Positions 16,302 through 26,039 of a stretch of 58,957 nucleotides of DNA are shown piece by piece. A program made the position numbers and the translations under genes. A model generated the notes under the pieces. That model was given only the letters and a program-made list of their open reading frames with translations. It did not search any database and was not told where the DNA came from. Source of the stretch: Dehalococcoidia bacterium (lineage in GTDB: Bacteria; Chloroflexota; Dehalococcoidia; GIF9; UBA5629); NCBI GenBank assembly GCA_016930155.1, contig JAFGHL010000059.1:1-58957 (forward strand), written 5' to 3'. Each line of letters begins with the position of its first letter. The first letter of the stretch is position 1.

Positions 16302-17564
16302 TCATCCCCAGATAGCCTTGATGATATTCTGCCGGGTCACCATCCACGATGGTATGAAGCCGGCCACCACGCTGACCAGCAGCATGCTCAGCATGGCCAC
16401 AGCCATATCCTGCCTTACCAGCGCCAGGCTGACCAGCCCGATGGGCATGGGGAGGGGATGCCGGATGAAGTAGGGCACCAGGCCGGCGTGGATCACGATC
16501 AGCCCGGCGATGATTCCCAGGAAGGCATAAAATATGGCCTGAAATATATAGGAAAGGATGATTATGCGCTCCTTCATGCCGATGGCCTTGAGTATGCCTA
16601 TCTGGCGGCGGCGGTTAACGGTGGCGATGAAAATGACGATAAATATCGTCACGCCCGCCACCAGCAGACCGATAAAGGTCACGATGGTTTTGACTATATC
16701 GAAGGTCTGGGTAAGTCCGCTGATGTACCCGATAAAATCCATCCAGACGTTGAGCTGCTCCTCTTCAATGCCCATCATCCTCAACCGGTCGATATAAACC
16801 CGCTCAGGCACCGAGCCGTCCGTCTTGATCAGCACCTCGGAGGCCCTGTTGTGCAGGCCCAGCACCGATTCCATCTCCTTCTCTGTCACGAAGACGTTGA
16901 GGTCCGCCAGCGGAAAATACGTGTTATAGATGCCCTTGATCCTGTAGTCGCGCTCGACCCCGTTGCCGTATCTTATGGTCACCTCATCCCCGACCTGCGC
17001 GCCCTTGAGCGAGGAAATCTGGAAGCTGGCCCCGTAACCTCCCGATATCTCCCTGCCCATGATGATCTGGTCGCGGTCGCCTTCCTCCAGATATCTCCCG
17101 GCAATCATGTAGCCCTGCAGGTTGGTTACCCTGACCTCCTCGTCCGGATTGATGGATTTAATATTCCAGGCTTTCTCCCGCACATCCAGGTTGTCATTTT
17201 CCGGATCGTACCTGATCAATCCGGACTGGGAGTAGCGAGAGCTGCAGCTTATCACGCCGGGCAAGGTGTCGATCTTGGTCTTCAATTGATGTGCCTGGTT
17301 GATGTATTTATCATCAACGGCAGGCAGTATCACGATATTGGAAACATAGTTCTCCTTCGCCTGCTGGTAGGCCTTGCTGATGGCCCCGTTCATGATGGCT
17401 GAGGTGAAAATGATATTGATAAAGGCCAGGGTGGTGACCAGTATGGTCAGCACCAGGGTATATTTGTTGCCCCTTGTAATAGCTTTGAAAACCAGGAAAA
17501 AGGCGACTCTAAGGTCATTGCCCATCTCAGTCAGATTAAACCTTTCCCCGAAAGGAATTTTCAA
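16302..17564 (-). CDS. ABC transporter permease, FtsX/MacB-like
   Basis: 420 residues: one membrane helix near residues 30-55, a large extracytoplasmic domain of about 200 residues, then three C-terminal helices (about 270-300, 325-355, 375-405), the MacB_PCD plus FtsX layout. TTG start behind CGGAG; an in-frame ATG at 17525 (residue 14) is an alternative. It partners the ATPase at 15614. No membrane-fusion protein or outer-membrane gene is nearby, in keeping with a monoderm cell. Confidence 0.9.
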   Translation of the reverse strand: MKIPFGERFNLTEMGNDLRVAFFLVFKAITRGNKYTLVLTILVTTLAFINIIFTSAIMNGAISKAYQQAKENYVSNIVILPAVDDKYINQAHQLKTKIDTLPGVISCSSRYSQSGLIRYDPENDNLDVREKAWNIKSINPDEEVRVTNLQGYMIAGRYLEEGDRDQIIMGREISGGYGASFQISSLKGAQVGDEVTIRYGNGVERDYRIKGIYNTYFPLADLNVFVTEKEMESVLGLHNRASEVLIKTDGSVPERVYIDRLRMMGIEEEQLNVWMDFIGYISGLTQTFDIVKTIVTFIGLLVAGVTIFIVIFIATVNRRRQIGILKAIGMKERIIILSYIFQAIFYAFLGIIAGLIVIHAGLVPYFIRHPLPMPIGLVSLALVRQDMAVAMLSMLLVSVVAGFIPSWMVTRQNIIKAIWG

Positions 17565-17742
17565 TTCATTCAGCTCCGTTCCGGGTAATGATAGTGTGCC
17601 CTCAGTAACAAGTCAATTATGCCGGATAACTGCCGGCGCCTGTGAGACGAAGGACAGCGCTGGACAGGGCTACGGGCATTTACTACAATGGGCCAGGCAG
17701 TTCATTCGCAATATTCGCCAGTGAGAGCGCAGGAGAAATACC

Positions 17743-19077
17743 ATGAACAGCTCGCCTTCAGGAGAGCAGGCCGCATTCTATACACAGCCAGCCGAGATCC
17801 TTAAGTTCCTGATCCGCCATAACACGGTCAACCCGCCGGGAAACGAAGCTGCCTGCATCAACTATATCAAGGGTCTGCTGGACTGGGCGGGCGTTCAAAA
17901 TACGATCGTGGCCAGCGATTCGTCCAGACCCAACCTGATAGCCCGTATACAGGGGCAGGGTTCCGCGCCGCCGCTGTTGATGTACGGCCATATAGACGTC
18001 GTGACCACGGCCAACCAGAAATGGAGGCTCAATCCCTTCGTAGGGGAGGAGCTGGACGGATATATATGGGGCCGCGGCGCGCTGGACATGAAAGGCGGCA
18101 TAGCCATGATGCTGGCGTCCATCATGCGCGCCAGGGTTGAGGGACTGGTTCCGGCCGGTGATGTGCTGCTGGCAGTGCTCAGTGACGAGGAAAGCCGCAG
18201 CACCTACGGCGCCGAATATTTGGTCACCAGCCAGGCGCAGCTTTTCCAGGGCGTAAAATACGCCATCGGCGAGTTCGGCGGCTACACGTCACACATACTG
18301 AGGCACCGCTTCTACCCCATTATGGTCTCCGAAAAGCAGAGCTGCGGCCTGATAGCCAGCATCTACGGTAAAGGCGGTCACGGCGCGTGGCCTGAGCGGG
18401 GCGGCATCATGGCGCGGTTATCGCGTTTTCTGCACAGCCTGGAACACCGCCTCCCGGTGCATATAACACCCGTTGCCAAAGAGCAGGTCCGCTGCACGGC
18501 CGAGGGGCTGCCCAGCCCGCTCAAGCAGACCTTCATGCAGATGCTCATACCGGCCCTAACCAATTCAGTCCTCGATACCTTCGGCGGGCAGGTACGCATG
18601 TTCGATCCCATACTGCACAACACCGTGTCAGCCACCACCATACGCGGCGGGGAGAGTGCCAACCAGATACCCTGCCAGGTTTCACTGGGCCTCGACTGCC
18701 GCCTGCTGCCGGGCTTCACGCCTAACGATATCATCGCGGAGCTCAAGAGTCTGGCCGGCAGCGATGTGGAATACGAGTTGTCCTATTTCGGCGGCGGCAT
18801 GCCGCAGCCCGACATGGGGCTTTACGATACGCTGGCTGATATACTCAGAGAAGCCGACCCGGGCAGCACTCCCACACCTATGCTCTTCGCGGCAGTGACG
18901 GACGCCCGCCTGTTCGCCAAACTGGGCATACAGACCTATGGGTTCACTCCGCTCAAGCTGCCCCCTGATATCAACTTCGAACAGCTCTTTCACGCGGCGG
19001 ACGAGCGCGTACCGGTCAAGGCGCTTAGCTTTGGAACCGAGGCCATTTACCAGTTGCTTCAACGGTTCGGCGAGTAA
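17743..19077 (+). CDS. M20 family metallopeptidase (ArgE/DapE/CPG2-like)
   Basis: 444 residues. Two-zinc amidohydrolase with YGHIDVV (His ligand and Asp), GRGALDMKGG (bridging Asp), SDEES (catalytic Glu and Glu ligand) and a C-terminal FHAADE His. The central dimerisation domain is present. The family removes acyl groups or C-terminal residues from small peptides and N-acyl amino acids. ATG with AGGAG seven bases upstream. Single gene; substrate unknown. Confidence 0.92.
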   Translation: MNSSPSGEQAAFYTQPAEILKFLIRHNTVNPPGNEAACINYIKGLLDWAGVQNTIVASDSSRPNLIARIQGQGSAPPLLMYGHIDVVTTANQKWRLNPFVGEELDGYIWGRGALDMKGGIAMMLASIMRARVEGLVPAGDVLLAVLSDEESRSTYGAEYLVTSQAQLFQGVKYAIGEFGGYTSHILRHRFYPIMVSEKQSCGLIASIYGKGGHGAWPERGGIMARLSRFLHSLEHRLPVHITPVAKEQVRCTAEGLPSPLKQTFMQMLIPALTNSVLDTFGGQVRMFDPILHNTVSATTIRGGESANQIPCQVSLGLDCRLLPGFTPNDIIAELKSLAGSDVEYELSYFGGGMPQPDMGLYDTLADILREADPGSTPTPMLFAAVTDARLFAKLGIQTYGFTPLKLPPDINFEQLFHAADERVPVKALSFGTEAIYQLLQRFGE

Positions 19078-19165
19078 TCCTGTTTCGACGCCTCATTGTC
19101 CCGTTGCGTAACCGTATGTGACATTAATCATACCCGCCGGCCCGGACTGAATTTAAAATGTCTGT

Positions 19166-19402
19166 ATGAATATTCCTTCAGGGTGTCCGGGGCTTTCCGG
19201 CGGCGGCACGCCGACGCTTTATATCAGGACCTGCCCTCGGTGCGGCGGAGAGGTGGAGGTATTCTCCACGGACGTCAGGGTTGAGTGTCCTGCCTGCGGA
19301 GAAGCCGTCTTGAACAAATCCAATTCGTGCGCGGAGTACTGCAAATATGCCGGGCAGTGCCGGGTCAAAGGATACTCACAGCAGGCTCAAATACATGAGT
19401 AA
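19166..19402 (+). CDS. Small zinc-ribbon protein upstream of cooS
   Basis: 78 residues. TCPRCGG and ECPACGE form a four-Cys zinc ribbon (about residues 22-46). A second motif, CAEYCKYAGQC, follows; the same tail occurs at the end of HD-domain phosphohydrolases and other anaerobe proteins as I recall it. No convincing ribosome site precedes the ATG, so the start is uncertain. It lies 150 bp before the CO dehydrogenase gene on the same strand; a link in function is possible but unproven. Confidence 0.65.
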   Translation: MNIPSGCPGLSGGGTPTLYIRTCPRCGGEVEVFSTDVRVECPACGEAVLNKSNSCAEYCKYAGQCRVKGYSQQAQIHE

Positions 19403-19551
19403 AGCGACCGCAAAGGCACTATATGGGATTGCGCTGCTGCGGTTTGACCACTGTGTCCGTGCAGTCTATTCTATCAAGTAACAAGGCTATTCCTTTCAAA
19501 GAATCCATCGTCAGCACGCGGGGCGAAATAATAAACTAAGCGGAGGTTGCC

Positions 19552-21455
19552 ATGGAAGAGGGCCGAATCTCGTACCACAGCTCGGTGCGCACCGTCTACG
19601 ACCGCATTAAAAAGGACGGCATGACCAATATCTGGGACCGCTACGAGGCGCAGGGCCTGGGCAGCAGTCCCGACCAGCGCTGTCCCTTCTGCCAGGAAGG
19701 GAGACGCTGCGACCTCTGCTCCAACGGGCCCTGCCGGGCCGATGCCTCCAGGGACAAACGCGGAGTATGCGGCATCACCGCCGACGGCATGGCCATGCGC
19801 ATGATGCTGCTGCGCAACGTGATGGGCGCATCGACCTACCACTACCATACGGAGCAGACGCTCAAGACGCTTCAGGCCACGGCCAGGGGGCAGACCCTTT
19901 TCGCATCACCGAGGGCAACAAGCTCAAGACCTTCGCCAAACGCTTCGGCCTGAGCACCGCCGGTTCCCTTAAACGCATAGCCCTGCGGTTGTGTAAATAT
20001 GCGGACGAGGACTTCAACCGTAAGCATGACCAGCCCAGCCGTATCGTGGAGGCGCTGGCGCCCGCCGAGCGCAAGGAGGCCTGGCGCAGGCTGGGCATCT
20101 TCCCCGGCGGCATCCACGGAGAGATGCTGTTCTCCACCAGCTCCTGCCTGACCAACGTGGACGGCTATTACCAGAGCCTGGCGCTCAAGGCTATGAGGCT
20201 GGGAATCGCCATGGCCTACCAGAGCCAGATAATCAACGAATACTGCCAAGACATCCTCTTCGGCATACCACGACCACATAAAATGCGCGTCGACCTGGGC
20301 GTGCTGGATCCGGATTACGTCAACGCCCTGCCCAACGGACATGAGCCCTTCCTGGGCTTTGCTATGGTACAGCTGGCGCGCACTGAAGAGTGGCAGTCTA
20401 AAGCAAGGGCGTCAGGCGCCAAAGGGCTGCGCATCATCGCCAATATCGAAACCGGACAGGAGATGATACAGCGCTGGGAGATGGACGACGCGTTATGGGG
20501 CTTCACCGGCAACTGGATCTCGCAGGAGGCCGTGCTGGCCTCGGGATGCGTGGACTTGTTTGCCTGCGATATGAACTGCTCGATGCCGGTCGATCCGGCC
20601 TACGCAGAAAAATATAAGTTCAAGCTGCTGCCCGTCAGCGACCTGGTGGTCTTCGACGGCGTTGCCGACCGCATCAACTACATGCCTGAAAAGGCCGCTA
20701 AACAGGCGGCCGAGCTGCTGGATATGGCCATCGCCAATTATAAAGAGCGGAGGAAAACTGTCGAGGCCGTGGCCGGGCTCCCGGTGACCGAAGCGGTGGT
20801 CGGCTTCTCCACGGAAAGCATACTGGAGGCGCTGGGAGGCAGCCTTAAGCCGCTGCTGGGTGCTATCAAAGAGGGCGCCATCCGGGGCGTGGCCGGGCTT
20901 ATTTCGTGCACCACGCTGCGGGACCACGGCAACGACGCGCACAGCGTGGCCGTGGCCAAGGAGCTCATCAAGCGCGATATACTGGTGCTTTCCATGGGCT
21001 GCGGCAACGCAGCCATGCAGGTAGCCGGTCTCTGTTCTCCCGGGGCCGCCGACCTGGCCGGCCCGGGACTTAAGGGGCTCTGCCGTTCGCTGGGCATACC
21101 GCCGGTGCTGAGCTACGGAACATGCACCGACACAGGACGGCTGGCCGACCTGCTGGCCGCCATCTCCAAGGAGCTTGGCGGTGTGCCGGTGGCCGACCTG
21201 CCCGTCGCGGCGGTAGCTCCCGAATACATGGAGCAGAAGGCGACCATCGACGCGGTATTTGCCCTTGCTTTCGGACTCTATACTTACGTCAATCCGGTGC
21301 CCACCGTCACCGGCGGACCCGACCTGGTCAGACTGCTGACGCAGGACCTGCCGGGCGTGACCGGCGGCCTGCTGAGCGTGGAGAAGGACGCCGTCAAGGC
21401 CGTGGACGGCATAGCTGCAGCCATTGAGGAGAGGCGGAAGCGGCTGGGCATTTGA
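19552..21455 (+). pseudogene. cooS: Anaerobic carbon monoxide dehydrogenase catalytic subunit CooS, interrupted by a -1 base frameshift
   Basis: The first frame (19552-about 19896) and the second (about 19898-21455) together encode a CooS of about 634 residues, normal length. A missing base in the run at 19894-19900 (an ACCCC read as ACCC) would restore TARGQTPFRITEG. N-terminal cluster Cys are at 44, 47, 53, 56 and 61 (CPFCQEGRRCDLC). C-cluster region motifs follow: DMNCSMP, MGCGNAAMQ and YGTCTDTGR. Some are divergent, for example SCTTLRD where GCNN is usual. The enzyme interconverts CO and CO2 at a Ni-Fe-S centre. Good GGAGG ribosome site. It may be a sequencing error, a recent mutation, or recoding. 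Confidence 0.85.
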
Positions 21456-21478
21456 CATACAGTGTAAAATAGACAGTC

Positions 21479-22378
21479 GTGAGAGACCATAACAAGGTGG
21501 TCCTGAACCTGTCGGGCTGGGACAATTACAGCGAGACCCTGATAGATTCGGCAGGCACCCGGATTGCGCTTTCCATCTACCATGCGGGCGACGGCCGTCC
21601 CTGTGTAGTATTCATACCAGGCACAATGACGCACCCCCTTTTTTACGATGACTTCCTCACGATGCTGGCCGGCGCAGGATTCAACGTCGTGGGTGTGCAT
21701 CCGCTGTCGCACGGCAAGAGCCCGCGCGAGAAGAGGCTTTTCACATTCGCAGATCTGCTGCAGAACATCAGTGATAGCATCTCCTACTGCTTCGAACATG
21801 TCAGCAGCGAAATTATACTGTCGGGCTCGTCACAGGGTGGGATCCTCTGCCTGGCGGCGGCGGGGCTGGACAGCCGCATAAAGGCGGCTTTTCCGCATAA
21901 CATTCTGCTTCCCTCTCTGAAAAGCTCGATCTACATAACGAGGTTCCCTCATTTCCTCAAGCCCCTTACCCACCCCCTTGCCTCGCTGATGAAGTTGATC
22001 GCCCGATTCGCTCCCGGCCTGGAGCTGCCGCCGCAGTTCTACCTCGACTTCGACAGGGTGACTAAATCAAAGGAACTGCAGGACCTGTTTTTCAACGATC
22101 CCCTGAGCCGTTCCAACTACCCGCTTTGCTTCCTGGCATCGCTCTTCACGGCCGATCTCAAAAGCATCTCGGACGGCAGCATCAAGTGTCCCGTGATAGT
22201 GATCGCCTCCACCGGCGACCCCCTCTTCCCCTATAGCTACTGCCTCGAGGTATACCAAAAAATCGTGGCGCCTCACAAGGAGATGCTGGTGTTCCACGAG
22301 CCTTATCACCTGATATTCAACGAGTCGCCTGAAAGTGTGATAGGCCCGGTCATCAGCAAACTGAATGAATTTACATGA
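21479..22378 (+). CDS. Alpha/beta hydrolase
   Basis: 299 residues. The nucleophile elbow is GSSQGG and the oxyanion-hole segment is FIPGTMTHPLFY; the late His is in EPYHLIF. Serine hydrolase fold acting on an ester, lipid or peptide not identifiable from sequence. GTG start 23 bp after the CooS stop without a clear ribosome site, so it may be read through from cooS. Confidence 0.85.
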   Translation: MRDHNKVVLNLSGWDNYSETLIDSAGTRIALSIYHAGDGRPCVVFIPGTMTHPLFYDDFLTMLAGAGFNVVGVHPLSHGKSPREKRLFTFADLLQNISDSISYCFEHVSSEIILSGSSQGGILCLAAAGLDSRIKAAFPHNILLPSLKSSIYITRFPHFLKPLTHPLASLMKLIARFAPGLELPPQFYLDFDRVTKSKELQDLFFNDPLSRSNYPLCFLASLFTADLKSISDGSIKCPVIVIASTGDPLFPYSYCLEVYQKIVAPHKEMLVFHEPYHLIFNESPESVIGPVISKLNEFT

Positions 22379-22434
22379 GGAGTGCTCTCGTACGTACAAT
22401 GGTTATTTGGGGCCCGATGAGAGATAATTAATCT

Positions 22435-22923
22435 ATGACGCGGGATAAGAATTCAACAGAATGCTGCCCCAGATTCAATCCCGAACCCTGGCAGAACAAA
22501 ACTTACACCTGGCAGGACAAGCCGTTCATACATGATTCGGTCAAGCAGTTTTTTCACATTCCTCTGGATATGGGAAAAGTGATAACCCGGATGTGGAACA
22601 GCATCCAGCAGGCCGGAGCGGCCCCCGCCACAGAGGACTTCATCATGCTGGCCCATGATCCTTCGCCCTGGAAGTCGGACCTGTACATGACGGTCACTAA
22701 GGACGTTCCGGGCGCCGGCAATGTGAGGCTCTCGGGAACATTTCTCAGCCGCGTCTTCGACGGCCCCTACGAAGCCGTGCCCAAGTGGTTCAAGGAGATG
22801 GAAGATTACGCCCGGTCAAGCGGCAAGAAGGCTGTAAAACAGTATTTCTACTACACCACCTGCCCCAAATGCGCAAAAAAGTACGGCCATAACTACGTCG
22901 TGGCGTTTGCACAGGTGGAGTAA
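22435..22923 (+). CDS. Conserved hypothetical protein with C-terminal CPKCAKKYG motif
   Basis: 162 residues, soluble. The N-terminus has ECCPRFNPEPW, and the C-terminus has YYTTCPKCAKKYGHNYV. The middle SPWKSDLYMTVTKDVPG looks like a conserved family block I have seen annotated only as hydrolase or hypothetical. It resembles a SOUL/GyrI-like small-ligand-binding fold, by inference. Cys pairs at both ends could bind a metal. It converges with the LUD-ferredoxin gene, with 5 bp between stops. Confidence 0.6.
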   Translation: MTRDKNSTECCPRFNPEPWQNKTYTWQDKPFIHDSVKQFFHIPLDMGKVITRMWNSIQQAGAAPATEDFIMLAHDPSPWKSDLYMTVTKDVPGAGNVRLSGTFLSRVFDGPYEAVPKWFKEMEDYARSSGKKAVKQYFYYTTCPKCAKKYGHNYVVAFAQVE

Positions 22924-22928
22924 TGGGT

Positions 22929-24116
22929 CTAGTCCTCGGCTATGGACTTCCGTAGAGCCAGTATCATCTCGGGTACGTCGATCTTCATGGGGCAGCGCAC
23001 CTTGCACCTGCCGCAGGTCAGGCAGGTATAGGCCATGGACGAGGCTTTCTCCATGTTGCGGGTGACCTGCGCGGCCCACACGGCCCCAATGCCCGCGAAA
23101 TACTTATCCCCGAAATAGCCCGCCGTCAGCCCGAACACCGGGCATTCATAAAGGCAGCCTCCGCAGCGCAGGCAGTAAAGCGCTTGGCGCAGCACGGGGT
23201 CCTTCGCCAGTTGCGTCCTGCCGTCATCCAGGAAGATAACGTGGAACTCTTTGGGGCCGTGAACACCGTAAGTGGTCACTTTCTCGATGTCGCCCGTCTT
23301 GCTGGGGCCTGAGACCAGGCTTACATAGGACGGCACGGAATAGTTGGCGTAACGCCAGGTGACCTCTGCTACCTTGAAGGCCTCCTCCAGCGTCGGCACC
23401 AGTTTTTCCAGACCTACCAGCGCGATATGCACGGGCGGGGCGCCCGTGGCCAGCCGGATGTTGCCCTCGTTCTCAATCATGAACAGCGTGCCGGTATCGG
23501 CGGAAACCACGTTGGCACTGCTGATGCCGATGTCCGCCTTAAAAAATTTCTCCCGCAGCAGTTCGCGCGCCGTCGCCACCAGCTTATCTATGTCCGGTTC
23601 CTGCTTGCGGCCGGTTATCTTCGTGAACAGCAGGGCCACATCCTCCCTCGGCACATGTATGGCGGGGGAGAGGATATGCATGGGGCGCTGCCCCAGTTTC
23701 TGTATTATGAATTCGCCCAGGTCGGTCTCATATACCTCGTTTCCCGCCTCCTCCAGATGCTCGCGCAGCCGTATCTCCTCGGCCGTCATGCTCTTGGCCT
23801 TGACCACCAGCTTCTTGTGGCCGACGATCTCCCCGATGATCCTGAGCGCGTCCCCGGCCGTCCTGGCGATGTGGGATTTACCCTTGTTCTCCTCGATGCT
23901 ACGGCCCGCCTTCCTGGCCAGCTCCGCCATTTGCAGTATGGACGCCTCTTTTATCAGCCTGACCTCCTCAGCCATTTTAACCGTGTGCGGGAACCTCTTC
24001 AGAGCATTATCTGTGTTCACACGGTAGCTTTTAATGGCACGGGAAAGCGCCAGCCGGATGCGCCCGCTGCCGGCTGCGTCCCTGAGCTCCTTCCTGTAAT
24101 CCTTCGATATAGACAT
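22929..24116 (-). CDS. LUD domain plus 2x[4Fe-4S] ferredoxin protein (LutB/LldF-like)
   Basis: 395 residues. The N-terminal two thirds are an LUD domain (GISSANVVSADTGTLFMIENEGN in part: SSANVVSADTGTL). The C-terminal part carries two 4Fe-4S motifs, CLRCGGCLYECPVFG and CLTCGRCKVRCPMKI. LutB-type proteins work with LutA-type CCG proteins in oxidation of lactate or other hydroxy acids and pass electrons to a carrier. The partner CCG protein is encoded 55 bp upstream, so the two form an operon. LutC and a flavin dehydrogenase are absent here, so the substrate is open. Confidence 0.88.
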   Translation of the reverse strand: MSISKDYRKELRDAAGSGRIRLALSRAIKSYRVNTDNALKRFPHTVKMAEEVRLIKEASILQMAELARKAGRSIEENKGKSHIARTAGDALRIIGEIVGHKKLVVKAKSMTAEEIRLREHLEEAGNEVYETDLGEFIIQKLGQRPMHILSPAIHVPREDVALLFTKITGRKQEPDIDKLVATARELLREKFFKADIGISSANVVSADTGTLFMIENEGNIRLATGAPPVHIALVGLEKLVPTLEEAFKVAEVTWRYANYSVPSYVSLVSGPSKTGDIEKVTTYGVHGPKEFHVIFLDDGRTQLAKDPVLRQALYCLRCGGCLYECPVFGLTAGYFGDKYFAGIGAVWAAQVTRNMEKASSMAYTCLTCGRCKVRCPMKIDVPEMILALRKSIAED

Positions 24117-24171
24117 TTACTGTTTTCACCGGCGCAACGGATACTGCGCCTTTATAGATTTTAATGCGTTC

Positions 24172-25188
24172 CTATTTTGTGTTCATAGACCTGGCCAGCA
24201 GTGTGGCGAGGTCGACGACTTCGATTTTGTCCTTTTTCAATGCTTTCAGCCCGCTTTTTAGCTGCATCAGGCAGCCGGGGCACTGGGTGGATATAATGCC
24301 GGCGCCGGTATCGGTCAGCTCCCTTACTCTGCCCTCGGCCAGTGTCTGGCTCATATCGGGAAATACGACCTCGAAGCCTCCGCCCCCGCCGCAACAGGTC
24401 GACCATTCGCCCGATGTCCACTCCGGCTCTACCAGCTCCAGATTTTCCACTGAGCGCAGAACCCGGCGTGGCTGATCTATAAGGCCCATATACCTGCCCA
24501 GCTGGCAAGGATCGTGGTAGACCACTTTCACCTTATGCGGATAGCGGTACTGCCCCGGCCTGATCCTGTCGGCAACCTCCTCGCTGAAGTGGCGGACCTC
24601 AATATCGTAGCCGGGGACCGCTGCGGAAAAAAGCGTGCGCAGGGCATACGTGCAGGATGGGACTATGCTGATTATTTTTCTCACTCCCAGTGACCTGAAG
24701 CGGGCAACAGCTTTCCGGGCGTTGGCGGTGAACTCACTGCGCAGCCCCATGTGGTAAAGCGGAGCGCCGCAGCAGGGCTCGTCCACTCCCAGATAGCCCA
24801 CTTCGACGCCCATGTATTTCAACACGCCGACGGCGTCTCTCAGCACACCGCTGTCGCCTTCGCCGTCCCGCCCCAGCACCCTGGTGTAAATGCCGGCCAC
24901 ATCAACTCCCATTTTTTTGGGTATCCCAGCCAACACCACCGGGAGGTCGGGATCGATGGACATCCGGTCGGCGGTCCTGACCAGCGTCACCAGCGGCTCG
25001 AGCATGGAGGAGTACTGATAGCCGCAGCCGGCGAAAAACACTATAGACCGGTCAGTGGAGAATTGCAGTCCTTCGGCCCATTTGGCCCTGGCCTCCAGCG
25101 GCAGGCCGAGTATATTGTCGCGGCTGCCGATATTATCCGCAATATACGAGAGACCGGGCGGGACAAGATTACGCTGGTTCTTTTTCAT
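24172..25188 (-). CDS. CCG-domain (Fe-S)-binding protein (LutA/GlcF/HdrB-like)
   Basis: 338 residues with two cysteine-rich CCG blocks: CGYQYS and DEPCCGAPLYHMG in the first half, WSTCCGGGGGFEVVFP and CPGCLMQLK in the second. Such domains hold non-cubane 4Fe-4S clusters in heterodisulfide reductase B and in lactate/glycolate oxidases. It probably takes electrons in a complex with the LUD-ferredoxin protein encoded just downstream. ATG start. Confidence 0.87.
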   Translation of the reverse strand: MKKNQRNLVPPGLSYIADNIGSRDNILGLPLEARAKWAEGLQFSTDRSIVFFAGCGYQYSSMLEPLVTLVRTADRMSIDPDLPVVLAGIPKKMGVDVAGIYTRVLGRDGEGDSGVLRDAVGVLKYMGVEVGYLGVDEPCCGAPLYHMGLRSEFTANARKAVARFRSLGVRKIISIVPSCTYALRTLFSAAVPGYDIEVRHFSEEVADRIRPGQYRYPHKVKVVYHDPCQLGRYMGLIDQPRRVLRSVENLELVEPEWTSGEWSTCCGGGGGFEVVFPDMSQTLAEGRVRELTDTGAGIISTQCPGCLMQLKSGLKALKKDKIEVVDLATLLARSMNTK

Positions 25189-25249
25189 TTTATTATTTTC
25201 CGCAGGGCAACCGGCCCTGCTTATTGTAGCAGGAATATGCCGTCCGGCT

Positions 25250-26005
25250 TTAGCGGTAGATTATTTGTTGCACGATCAGCAGCATCCCCGCGATGAAAAG
25301 CAGCGCATAGATCAGAACCTTGTAAACCAGTGTCCGGAAGGTCATGCGGCTGCCGAATACTATTCCCAGAATCAAACCGGGCAGCACGATGCCCGTGGTA
25401 GCCAGGGTGGTGACGTTTATCTGGCCGATGGAAAAGAGGTTCACGATCAGTATGATAGACAGGATGAGCCACAACATGGATATAGTGGCGCGAAATTCGG
25501 CGGGCTCCTTAAGCTCGCGGCTGGAATAGTAGATTATGAGAGGGCTTCCGCTGGCGAAGATACCGTGGAAAATGCCGCCCACGATCAGGATTGGCCATCC
25601 CAGATACCAGGGCAGGCTACCGCCGGCCACCCTGGTTTTATATATGAGGACTATCTCCATGACCGACACCGCCATGATAAAGACGCCCAGCAATATCAGC
25701 AACTGTGTATAGTTACCCACCAGCGTCCTGTATGAGATGCCTATGGCCATACCTATGATGGCCGCAGGCAGGATATTCAAAAACAATACCTGCCACCTGA
25801 TGTGTTTAAACCAGCGCGCCACCAGCCACAGGCTCTGTAATAAACCAAGGATAACCAGGACGGGCAGAATGGTTTCCAGCGGAAATATAAATATGCCGAG
25901 GGCCAGCGCAATAATATTGGCGCCGAATCCCAGCACGGTTTCCACCGTGTGGGCAAATATCAGTACGAGTACCAGCAGAAAGACGCATATTAACAAGGGA
26001 TCCAT
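25250..26005 (-). CDS. TauE/SafE family permease
   Basis: 251 residues, about eight membrane helices, with the two related halves typical of sulfite/sulfoacetate exporters (FGANIIALALGIFIFP early; a matching GIFHGIFASGSPLI in the second half). It moves small organic or sulfur anions across the membrane; the direction and substrate cannot be told. Its gene follows an FAD oxidoreductase on the same strand, separated by a 118-bp gap with a hairpin. Confidence 0.87.
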   Translation of the reverse strand: MDPLLICVFLLVLVLIFAHTVETVLGFGANIIALALGIFIFPLETILPVLVILGLLQSLWLVARWFKHIRWQVLFLNILPAAIIGMAIGISYRTLVGNYTQLLILLGVFIMAVSVMEIVLIYKTRVAGGSLPWYLGWPILIVGGIFHGIFASGSPLIIYYSSRELKEPAEFRATISMLWLILSIILIVNLFSIGQINVTTLATTGIVLPGLILGIVFGSRMTFRTLVYKVLIYALLFIAGMLLIVQQIIYR

Positions 26006-26039
26006 ATTGCTCCCGTATGGACAGCCGCCCGATCAGCGG

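Noticed and set aside
15642-17402. Long open frame antisense to the ABC ATPase and permease genes (586 codons)
   Set aside because: Composition is low-complexity His/Gln/Asp typical of a shadow frame; the minus strand has all ABC motifs.
19890-19902. Programmed -1 frameshift site in cooS
   Set aside because: Not accepted as the default: the run does not fit the X XXY YYZ heptamer and I see no strong downstream stem. Kept only as an alternative.
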